This document shows positions 26,401 to 33,027 of a DNA stretch of 64,000 nucleotides, piece after piece. This DNA comes from Lentzea guizhouensis (GTDB lineage: Bacteria > Actinomycetota > Actinomycetes > Mycobacteriales > Pseudonocardiaceae), in contig NZ_CP016793.1 in the NCBI RefSeq assembly GCF_001701025.1, positions 8,308,001 through 8,372,000 on the forward strand, written 5' to 3'. Both the position numbers and the translations under genes were made by a program. Numbering within the stretch: position 1 is the stretch's first letter; each line of letters begins with the position of its first letter. The notes below the pieces were generated by a model. The model worked only from the letters and a program-made list of their open reading frames with translations. It ran no database searches and was not told where the DNA came from.

Positions 26401-26900
26401 CCGGCTCCGGACGGGTGCTTGCGGTCAGCGACCTTCACCGTGCCGGACACGATCGACGAGTGCTGCGTCATCGTCATGCCGAGCATCTGGTCCCACCACG
26501 GGAACTGCGACTCGATGTTCATGTCGGTGGCGTTGTGGATCGCGACCACGCCACCGCCGTTGCGCATGTACGTCTGCATCGCGGTGCGCTGCGCGGCGGT
26601 GTCCCACACCATGCCCGAGGTCTGCAGCATCACGACGACGTTGAACGTGGCGAGCGTGGCGTCGTTGAAGACCGACGCGTCCTCGCTCTTGGTGAGCTCC
26701 CAGCCGCGTTCGGCGGCCAGCTGCTCGAACATCGTGATGCCGGCGGGAATGGAGTCGTGCCGGTAGGCGCCCGAGGCGGTCTTCGAGAACAACAGGACAT
26801 GCAGGCCGTGGGCTTGGGCCGGGGTTATCGGCACCACGAGCCCCATCACCACCAGCACACCGGCCACCACTGACAGTAATCGCGTGATTCTGCGTTGCAT
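23409..26900 (-). CDS. Secreted ThuA + PQQ-type sugar dehydrogenase + PKD + CBM6 + ricin lectin
   Basis: A 1163-residue exported multidomain protein. After a signal peptide (about 1-32), residues 33-250 are a ThuA domain (VLLFSKTASGAYRHDSIPAG, VAIHNATDM, HPISWCRNFEGG). Residues about 265-715 are a glucose/sorbosone dehydrogenase-type propeller (VGLALDPAFATNRWVYLNYS, LAFGPNGNLYISVGDDTNP, YAMGFRNAFRFSVHP). Then come a PKD domain (730-820), a linking domain with GHDSHKHP, a CBM6-like module (930-1025) and a three-repeat ricin-type lectin. Such proteins are thought to oxidise or bind sugars at the cell surface. The ATG at 26900 has GGAGG at seven bases; a GTG two codons earlier is too close. It follows a TIM-barrel gene in one operon. 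Confidence 0.88.
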   Translation of the reverse strand: MQRRITRLLSVVAGVLVVMGLVVPITPAQAHGLHVLLFSKTASGAYRHDSIPAGITMFEQLAAERGWELTKSEDASVFNDATLATFNVVVMLQTSGMVWDTAAQRTAMQTYMRNGGGVVAIHNATDMNIESQFPWWDQMLGMTMTQHSSIVSGTVKVADRKHPSGAGLPDRWTRTEEWYNFTRSARGDVHVLATADESTYDPGPSRMGVDHPISWCRNFEGGRVWATGMGHQASSYSEPLFRQHITGGVETAGGTVAADCGPTVWGSFQKVQLDSSTIAPSTLDVAPDGRVFFTEYNGNLKIYKPDTRSTVVAGTLSVYGGGQTSEDGLVGLALDPAFATNRWVYLNYSPSGSQEIARISRFTMNGDRLDTSTEKVLLTLPASRREEPGHTGGQLAFGPNGNLYISVGDDTNPNGDSAGYAPIDERSGRSLYDAQGTAANTNDLRGKILRIHPEADGTYTVPAGNMFAPGTARTRPEIYAMGFRNAFRFSVHPTTGVVYAADYGPDAGSDNPNRGPAGLVEWNVIKSPGNYGWPYCVANNIAYNDWNFANNTSGAKFNCAAPVNNSPNNTGLTTLPAARAADMWYGNGSNGNVWPEMGTGGEAPMAFPAYQYNPNNPSTTKFPAYFDQTPFFGEWSRNRMWEFRLDSSGNLLKINNFLSNMSFASPMDAKFGPDGSMYLLTWGTGWDDNKPLPGAGLWRIDYTASGEQSPVAQASATPLSGGSPLTVRFSSAGSSDPGGSALTYRWVFGDGTTSAEANPTHTYTGRGRFTAQLTVTNAKGKTGTANVTVTSGNTEPVVRFTGPANGGMVNFGDTVPYTVSVTDPEDGTIDCSRVTVQSNMGHDSHKHPIGSPASGCTGTLQTSVDSGHQGLNVHVIGSAEYTDGGASGVPALTGGAQVVLQPKQKQAEFFTGQSGVRVVSQPGAESGARIGDIGNGDWISFTPVSFTGINQVSFRVSAPSGGGGTIELRSGSPTGALVASAPVSSTGGWDNYVSLPAVNVTAPSGSVELFAVFRTSSSTSFDLDSITYVGPGVGTGGGGGGAKEIVGASGKCVDVNGASSTDGAKVQLWTCNGGANQKWTQNGTTVRALDKCLEVTGNSQTDGTAVRLWTCNGGSGQNWTAQSDGTIRNGSKCLDANGAGSADGTQLIIWTCHSGTNQRWTFR

Positions 26901-26931
26901 TGCCACTCCTCCGGGGTGGTGATGCGGTCGG

Positions 26932-27777
26932 CTAACAGGTGCGGGCGGCGGCGCGCAGGAAGGCCAGGCCTTCGACGGCGAGGGCGTCCGGTGACTCGGC
27001 CAGCGGCCGCCAGATCGAGGCGGCGGTGGCGATGGCGGCGTTGTCCGGGGTGAACGACTCGATGCAGAGCGCTCCTCGGTAGCCGGCCCCGGAGAGGGCG
27101 CCCAGCAGGGCCGGCCAGTCCTGGTGGTCGCGGCCCGGTGTGCCGCGGTCGTTGGCGCACACCTGCACGTGCGCGATCCGCGACCCGGCGGCGAGGACCG
27201 CCTTCGCCGGCGCCGCTTCCTCGATGTTGAGGTGGTAGGTGTCGAGTGCCAGCCCGCAGCCCTCGTCCGGCAGGCCCGCCAAGGCCTCCAGCGCCTGCTC
27301 CACCGTGTTCAGCAGGCTGGTCTCGTAGCGGTTCAACGGCTCCACGGCGACGCGGACGCCCTGTGCGGCGGCGTGCTCGACCACCGGTGTCAGGTTCGCG
27401 CGCAGCTCCGCGTACACCCGCGGCCGGTCGTCGACGCGCCACGTGCGGCCGACGGAGCTGTACGCGGGGCCGGCGATGACCGGGCTGCCCACGACCCCCG
27501 CGACGTCGACCACGTGCCGCAGGTAGTCCTGCGTCTCCCGCACGGTGCCGGCGGCGACCAGCTCGCGGCCCGGTGGCATGACGAGGCAGACCGTGGCGCG
27601 CAGGCCGAGCGCGGCCAGCAGGTCGGCGGCGCGGTGCGGGTCCCAGTCACCCGGCTGCTCGACCGGCAGCTCGATGACGTCGAACCCCCACTCGCGGACC
27701 TTCGGTGCGAGGGCGGCCAACCCGTCGTCGGTGAGCGGCGACGTCCAAACCCATGTGTTGACGCCAATGTCCCACAT
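26932..27777 (-). CDS. TIM-barrel sugar isomerase/epimerase (leaderless)
   Basis: A 281-residue AP-endonuclease-2-type TIM barrel resembling D-psicose/tagatose 3-epimerases and 3-ketosugar isomerases. Motifs include GVNTWVW, FDVIELPVEQPGDWD, RVAVEPLNRYETSLLNT, GLALDTYHLNIEE, HVQVCANDRGTPG and CIESFTPD, holding the four expected metal ligands. It is cytoplasmic. It begins an operon that continues into the secreted ThuA-dehydrogenase gene 31 bases downstream. The ATG has no ribosome site and lies seven bases after TACGTT, so a leaderless message is likely. Epimerisation at C3 or handling of a ketosugar is inferred from the family. Confidence 0.85.
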   Translation of the reverse strand: MWDIGVNTWVWTSPLTDDGLAALAPKVREWGFDVIELPVEQPGDWDPHRAADLLAALGLRATVCLVMPPGRELVAAGTVRETQDYLRHVVDVAGVVGSPVIAGPAYSSVGRTWRVDDRPRVYAELRANLTPVVEHAAAQGVRVAVEPLNRYETSLLNTVEQALEALAGLPDEGCGLALDTYHLNIEEAAPAKAVLAAGSRIAHVQVCANDRGTPGRDHQDWPALLGALSGAGYRGALCIESFTPDNAAIATAASIWRPLAESPDALAVEGLAFLRAAARTC

Positions 27778-27784
27778 GAGTCTG

Positions 27785-27814
27785 AACGTAGGCCCGGTGA
27801 TATGACCGGGTCAA
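27785..27814 (-). promoter_or_regulatory. Promoter of the isomerase-ThuA operon
   Basis: On the minus strand: TTGACC (27814-27809), an 18-base spacer, TACGTT (27790-27785), then seven bases to the ATG. The spacer contains a CCCGGT/ACCGGG inverted repeat (27793-27810), a good place for a repressor. The -10 and spacing equal those of the importer-EBO promoter. Confidence 0.65.
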
Positions 27815-27851
27815 TGCAGAAGAGCGACGCTTCTGGCGTAACTTATGACGA

Positions 27852-29072
27852 CTATCCGCCAAAAGTGCCGTGGACCTCTGCGGCGGCGGCTCCGGCAGCC
27901 ACCGCACCCAGCCGGGCGTCCAGCACCTCCGGCGACAGCACGTGCCGCACGACCATCGCCGCCGCGCCGAGCGCACCGGCGGTCACCCCGGCGCCCGACG
28001 CGACGATCCTCAGGTCCTCCGTGGCCAGCGGCAACGACCGCCGGTAGATCGACTCGCGCACCCCGGCGAGCAGCATCTCCCCCGCTTCGGCGAGCAGCCC
28101 GCCGATGACCACGAGCGAGGGGTTGAACATGCTCACGCACCCGGCGAGCACCTCGCCGATGTCCCGGCCGGCCTGCCGCACGACCCGGCCCGCCTCGAGG
28201 TTGCCGGACCGCACCAGGTGGACGACGTCGGCCGTGGAGTGCGCGGGCAGGCCCAGCTCCCGCAGCTTCGCCGCCAGTGCGGGCCCGCCGGCGACCGCCT
28301 CCAGGCACTCGGTGTTGCCGCACCGGCACAGCACCTCACCGCCCTGCGGCACCCGGATGTGGCCGAGGTCGCCCGCCGCGCCCGCCGCACCGCGGTGCAG
28401 CACGCCGTTGCTGATCAGCCCGGCACCGATGCCGGTCGCCGCCTTCACCACGATCATGTGCCGCACGTCGGGGTGCGAGGCGGTGTGCTCGCCCAGCGCC
28501 ATCAGGTTGACCTCGTTGTCGACGAGCACGGGCGCGTCGAACTCCGCCTCGATCGCCGCGGGCACGTCGAACCCGTCCCAGCCCGGCATGATCGGCGGGT
28601 TGTTCGGCCGCCCGGTGGAGTGCTCGACCGGGCCGGGCAACCCGATGCCGACACCGGCGATCTCGGCCGGGTCCACCGAGCTCAGCAGCTCCCGCCAGGT
28701 CGCCACCAGCAGCGGCAGGATCACCGCGGGCCCGTCCGCCACGTCGAGACCGACCTGCTCGACGGCGAGCAGGCGGCACCCGAGGTCCGCCACGGCGACG
28801 GTGGCATGCGTGGCGCCCACCTCGGCCGCCAGCACGAGGTGCGCGCCGGGGTTGAACCCGAACCGGCCGGCCGGGCGCCCGCCGGTGGACTCACCCGTGC
28901 CGTTGCCGGTCACCAGCCCCGCTGCCACGAGCAGGTCCAGCCTCGCCCGCACCGTGGAACGGGCCAGGCCGGTCGCCGCGACGATCTCCGCTCGGGTGCG
29001 CGGCCTGCCGTCCATCAGCATGCGCAGCACAGCGGCCGGCGAACCCGCCTCGATGCCCTGGGTGCTCTCCAT
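27852..29072 (-). CDS. ROK-family transcriptional regulator (paralogue)
   Basis: A 406-residue ROK repressor with an N-terminal winged helix (about 14-60: RTRAEIVAATGLARSTVRAR) and a ROK domain with the zinc motif CRCGNTECLE. It shares long identical stretches with the ROK protein at 20428, such as GVGIGLPGPVEHSTGRPNNP and VLVDNEVNLMALGEH. It is transcribed in the same direction as, and just upstream of, the isomerase-ThuA operon, whose promoter lies immediately past its stop. The ATG has no clear ribosome site; GACAAT six bases upstream could serve as a -10 for a leaderless message, but no -35 is obvious. Confidence 0.9.
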   Translation of the reverse strand: MESTQGIEAGSPAAVLRMLMDGRPRTRAEIVAATGLARSTVRARLDLLVAAGLVTGNGTGESTGGRPAGRFGFNPGAHLVLAAEVGATHATVAVADLGCRLLAVEQVGLDVADGPAVILPLLVATWRELLSSVDPAEIAGVGIGLPGPVEHSTGRPNNPPIMPGWDGFDVPAAIEAEFDAPVLVDNEVNLMALGEHTASHPDVRHMIVVKAATGIGAGLISNGVLHRGAAGAAGDLGHIRVPQGGEVLCRCGNTECLEAVAGGPALAAKLRELGLPAHSTADVVHLVRSGNLEAGRVVRQAGRDIGEVLAGCVSMFNPSLVVIGGLLAEAGEMLLAGVRESIYRRSLPLATEDLRIVASGAGVTAGALGAAAMVVRHVLSPEVLDARLGAVAAGAAAAEVHGTFGG

Positions 29073-29114
29073 CAGGCAATTGTCACATCGCCACCGAAAG
29101 TCCGGGTGCAGCTG

Positions 29115-29834
29115 TCATGGCCGCGTGTCATCGCCGCCCGAACCCGTGGCGTCGCGGTGCCGCGCGAACAACGTCGTGTAGTCGGCCTCCAGTCCGGCCA
29201 GTGCGGTGCGCAGCGCCTGGTGCACCCACCCGGTCGGCGACCCGTACCGGTCCAGCTTGGTGAGCAGCAACAGCCGGGTCGCACCGATGACGACCAGGGT
29301 GGCGCCACTGGCCGAGATCGTGCCGTCGAACGCGACCACGCGGGTGACGCCCTCACAGCCCAGGACGCCGCCGGGCGACGGCGAGGAGCCGCGCAGGTTC
29401 AGGTAGCCGGAGCCGTTGCTCACCGTGGCCCTGCTGGTGAACGGCACGCCGTCGAGCGCGGTGCCGACGCTCAGGGTGGTGTCGACCGTGCGGCCGGGCG
29501 CGGGCAGCAGCTCGTGCACGACCACCTGGTCCACCCTGGACGCGAACGCCCGGCGGGCCCAGATGCCGTAGCCGTCGATCCAGGTGGAGATGACCTCACC
29601 GGTGCGGTAGTCGGTGATCCGGCCGTAGCCCTCGACCGCGGCCATGCCGGGGCTGGAGATCCGGAACTCGTAGGCGGGGTCGCAGTCCGGGTGGTCGAAG
29701 ACCACCTTCTCCATCGCGGGCATCCCGTACAGCAGGGCGCCGCACTCGTCGTTGACCGTGCGGAAGCCGTCGGTCCTGCACACGGCCGGGCTGCTGTCGT
29801 GCCGGCCGCGCTCGCGGTCCACGGGTGCGCGCAT
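29115..29834 (-). CDS. Truncated GH95-like protein lacking the catalytic barrel
   Basis: A 239-residue protein matching only the N-terminal beta-sandwich and linker of GH95/GH65-like hydrolases: DECGALLYGMPAMEKVVF, YEFRISSPGMAAVEGYGR, DYRTGEVISTWIDGYG, ARRAFASRVDQVVVHEL and the linker LEADYTTLFARH. The next part in full-length enzymes would be the (alpha/alpha)6 catalytic barrel, but a stop follows within 14 residues and only 42 bases remain before the ROK gene. No signal peptide is seen. ATG 29834 is chosen for its GAAGGAG site. It may be a remnant of a deleted fucosidase-type gene or a stand-alone sugar-binding domain. Confidence 0.6.
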   Translation of the reverse strand: MRAPVDRERGRHDSSPAVCRTDGFRTVNDECGALLYGMPAMEKVVFDHPDCDPAYEFRISSPGMAAVEGYGRITDYRTGEVISTWIDGYGIWARRAFASRVDQVVVHELLPAPGRTVDTTLSVGTALDGVPFTSRATVSNGSGYLNLRGSSPSPGGVLGCEGVTRVVAFDGTISASGATLVVIGATRLLLLTKLDRYGSPTGWVHQALRTALAGLEADYTTLFARHRDATGSGGDDTRP

Positions 29835-29969
29835 CACACGACTCCTTCGTCCGTGATGGGTGGTCATGGCAAAACGCGGCGTTGGAACGGTGCCAGTCGT
29901 ACCACGGGTGGCACGACCGGCACCGGTCCGTTCGACAGTTCGACTCATCAGGCTCGCACCGCGAACCCG

Positions 29970-31290
29970 TCACTGGAACTGGGCGAAGAACCTCCAGATC
30001 TCGGCCTTGGTCCACGTCCTGGCGCCGTCGTCACAGCCGCAGCCCTCCACCGGCGGGCGCGTGGCCCCCGTCGTAGGCGGCCCACTGCACCGGGTACCCG
30101 GCCCGGCACGAGTAGGTGGTCGTGACGTGCGTGCGGCTGCCCACCGCCGGTTCCCGCGGGCTCTGGGCGGCACAGCCGTTGTTGCGCACGAACCGGTCGC
30201 GCAACGACCGGCCCTGGCCGATGCCCAGCACGTTGTCGCTGATGCCGTGCAGACCGAAGTACGCGACGGGCTGCGTGCCACCGCTGCACCCGCTGATCTC
30301 ACCACCGGAGATGACGGCGACCGCCCGGATCGCGGTCGGCCGCGCGCAGGCGAGGGCGTAGCTCATGCCGCCGCCCCAGCTGAACCCGGTGGCGAACCGC
30401 TGCGCCGGGTTGACGCACAGGTCACCCTCGATCCGCCGGATGAGGTCGTCGATGAACGTGACGTCCTCGCCGCCGGGGTTGGCCCAGCCGTTGCCCTGTC
30501 CCTGCGGGGCGACCAGGACCTCGGTGTTGTTCGACTGCTCCTGCTGCCCGTAGTAGGCCCAGGCCGCACCGCTGCTGCCACCGGACGCGACGTCGTTGGC
30601 AGTGCCACCGCGCCAGTGCAGGCCGATGATCAGCTTGTAGCGGGTGGTGTTGGTGTAGTTGTCGGGGATCCGCAGGATGAAGCTGCGGGTCTTGCCGCCG
30701 CTCTGGATCGTGTGCGTGCCGTTGCGCAAGGTCGGTGCCTTGCCACAGCCGCCGGCCCCCGGTTCACCGCCACCGGACAGCTTGACGAGCTGCCACTGCT
30801 GGCTGGCGGCACCGGTGTCGGTGTTCTGGACGATGTCGGCGTTGTCCGCCGTCGACCCGCCGCGCACGTCCACCGCCTTGGCGCTGTGCCTGGCGATCAG
30901 CCGGACGTGGCCGCCGTCCGAGTCGGCGGGCCGGAACTGCTGGTTCGGCCCGTTGTTGTCCGACCACTGCACCACCGAGGCACCGTCGGCCGTCGACGCG
31001 CCGGACACGTCGAGGACCTTGCCTGAGCTCCTGGACCTGATCCGGTAGTGGCCGCCGCCGGAGTCGACGAACTGCCACTGCTGGTTCGCGGCGTCAGTGC
31101 GGCTCCACTGGATGATCCGCGCCCCGTCACCGGCCGAGGCGCCGGACACGTCCAGCGCCTTGCCGCTGTTGCGGTCGACGAGGACGTACCAGGCGGTGGT
31201 GTCGATCGTCGCCGCCGACGCCGGTGGGCCCGCAGCGACGACCGTCCCGGCCACGACGAGTACCGCCACCGCCGCGCTCACCCGCCTCAC
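29970..31290 (-). CDS. Secreted ricin-lectin/alpha-beta hydrolase esterase, 3' frameshift
   Basis: An exported esterase of the PHB-depolymerase/feruloyl esterase type. After a signal peptide (about 1-26), residues 28-168 form a ricin-type lectin (three QQW/QQF repeats). The hydrolase follows, with LIIGLHWRGG, the nucleophile in GFSWGGGMSYA, an HGISDN stretch and the expected His in AAYDGGHAP. Near 30051 an extra base shifts the frame: as written the protein ends with GGGLRL at 30031, but the normal C terminus (GARTWTKAEIWRFF) follows in another frame to 29970. The start is GTG overlapping the ThuA gene stop (GTGA). Likely substrates are acetyl or feruloyl esters on xylan. Confidence 0.82.
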
Positions 31291-32990
31291 GGCAGGGTCC
31301 AGCGCTGGTTGGTGCCACCGTGGCAGCTCCAGATGATCAACGACGTGCCGTCGGCGGAGCTACCGCCGTTGGCGTCCAGGCACCGGCCGGACTGCTGGTT
31401 GACCAGCGAGCCGTTCGCGCCCGCCGTCCAGTTCTGCGTGCCGCTGCCGTTGCACGTCTGCAGCTGCACCTGCGCGCCGTTGGCGGTGCTGCCGCCCGCG
31501 ATTCCCATGCACTTGTTGAACGCGCGCAACGTGTTCCCGTTCACCGTCCACTGCTGGGCGGCGTTCGTGTTGCAGGTCCACAGCTGGATGCGGGTTCCGT
31601 CCGCACTGCTGCCGCCCGCCACGTCCACGCACTTGCCGGACCCACCGGTGATCCGGCCGGCGCGCGGGGTCGTCCCGCCGAGCTCCTTGACCCGGATGTT
31701 GCGGAACGACACGTCGTCGCCGGTCCCGTGGTTCTGGATGCCGATGTGGCCGGAGGTCAGCGACCGCGCCGGGTCGGTGTTCGTGAAGTCGTTGATCTTC
31801 ACGCCGTTCAGGAACACCTGCAGCCGCTCACCCTCGACGAGCAGCTCGTAGGTGTTCCACTCGCCCGGCGGGTTCAGCGCGGCGTCCCTGGCGGCGATGT
31901 CCGCGCTCTTGACCCCGTAGATCGCACCCGTGGTCCGGTCGGCGCTGTCGGTCGCGTCGATCTGGACCTCGTACCCGGTGGCCAGCGCCGAGTCCGGGGT
32001 GCTGCCGGCCGGGAAGCCGAGCACGACACCGGAGTTGTCGTCACCGGCCACCTGCCAGTCCAGCTTGAGCGAGTAGGACCGCAGCTCCTTGGCGCTGTAC
32101 CAGAGCATGCCCATGCCGTCGTACGACGTCAGCGTGCCGTTGTTATTGGTGAAACCGCCTGGTCCCGCCTGCGTCCACCCAGTGGTCGAGCCGTTGTAGA
32201 GGGCGGTGTAGCCGGTCTCGGGCCGGCAGTCGGCCTTGGTGCGGTTCGCCGCGTACCGGATGCCGCCGAGGACCATCGAGCGGAACGCCGGGTCGGCGTA
32301 GCTCTCCCTGGTGTGGCCGGCGCCGGTGTAGAACGACCGGCCGCCGCTCATGGTCTTGCACCAGGTGATCGGGTGGTCGGCGCCCATCGACCCGCCGGAG
32401 TAGGTCGACTCGTCCAAAGTGGACAGCACGCGCGCGGTGGAGCGCGGGTTGCTGCGGTAGTTGTACCACTCGTCGGTGCGCACCCAGGCCGGGCTCAGGT
32501 GCGCGGTGGCCGCGTGCGCCCGGTTCTCCGTGCGGACCGTGGCCTGCTGGATCGCCGGGTGCGAGGCGAAGTACGCGCCGACCAGCTCACCGTAGAACGG
32601 CCAGTCGTACTCGGTGTCGGCCGCCGAGTGGACGCCGACGTAGCCGCCGCCACCGCGGACGTAGGACTCGAACGCGGTCTGCTGGGACGCGTTCAGCACG
32701 TCCCCGGTGGTGTTGAGGAAGACCACGGCCTCGTACTGCGCGAGGTTCGAGGTCGTGAACTGCGCCGAGTCCTCGGTGGCGGTCACGGTGAAGTTGTTGC
32801 CGGCGCCCAGGTCGCGGACCAGCTGGATGCCGGTGGGGATGGCGTCGTGCCGGAAGCCCGCGGTCTTGGAGAACACCAGCACGTCGTACGGTGCGTCGGC
32901 AGCCGCCGCCGGTGGCGCGGTGACGACCGCCCCGGCGACCAGTGCCGCGGCGGTCGCGCTCAGCGCCCGCCGGAGTGCCTGGTACCTCAT
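31287..32990 (-). CDS. Secreted ThuA + 3-keto-disaccharide-hydrolase-like (DUF1080) + ricin lectin
   Basis: A 567-residue exported protein. After a signal peptide (about 1-31), residues 34-245 are a ThuA domain (VLVFSKTAGFRHDAIPTG, YVGVHSAADTEYDWPFYG, HPITWCKTMSGGRSFYTG). Residues about 258-425 are a DUF1080/3-keto-disaccharide hydrolase-like jelly roll (GEWNTYELLVEGERLQVFLN, GHIGIQNHGTGDDVSFRNI). Residues about 440-567 are a ricin-type lectin with QQW, QNW and QRW repeats. ThuA proteins are linked to 3-keto-trehalose metabolism in rhizobia, and DUF1080 enzymes cleave 3-keto-glycosides, so the two fit together. It follows the dehydrogenase gene by 37 bases and overlaps the esterase GTG. Confidence 0.9.
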   Translation of the reverse strand: MRYQALRRALSATAAALVAGAVVTAPPAAAADAPYDVLVFSKTAGFRHDAIPTGIQLVRDLGAGNNFTVTATEDSAQFTTSNLAQYEAVVFLNTTGDVLNASQQTAFESYVRGGGGYVGVHSAADTEYDWPFYGELVGAYFASHPAIQQATVRTENRAHAATAHLSPAWVRTDEWYNYRSNPRSTARVLSTLDESTYSGGSMGADHPITWCKTMSGGRSFYTGAGHTRESYADPAFRSMVLGGIRYAANRTKADCRPETGYTALYNGSTTGWTQAGPGGFTNNNGTLTSYDGMGMLWYSAKELRSYSLKLDWQVAGDDNSGVVLGFPAGSTPDSALATGYEVQIDATDSADRTTGAIYGVKSADIAARDAALNPPGEWNTYELLVEGERLQVFLNGVKINDFTNTDPARSLTSGHIGIQNHGTGDDVSFRNIRVKELGGTTPRAGRITGGSGKCVDVAGGSSADGTRIQLWTCNTNAAQQWTVNGNTLRAFNKCMGIAGGSTANGAQVQLQTCNGSGTQNWTAGANGSLVNQQSGRCLDANGGSSADGTSLIIWSCHGGTNQRWTLP

Positions 32991-33027
32991 CTCATCCTCC
33001 TTGATGGTGAAGCAGGCGGCGGTGTCG

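Noticed and set aside
29835..29969. Upstream extension of the truncated GH95-like gene to 29948
   Set aside because: The extra 38 codons lack a ribosome site and any family similarity, whereas the ATG at 29834 has GAAGGAG at good spacing.
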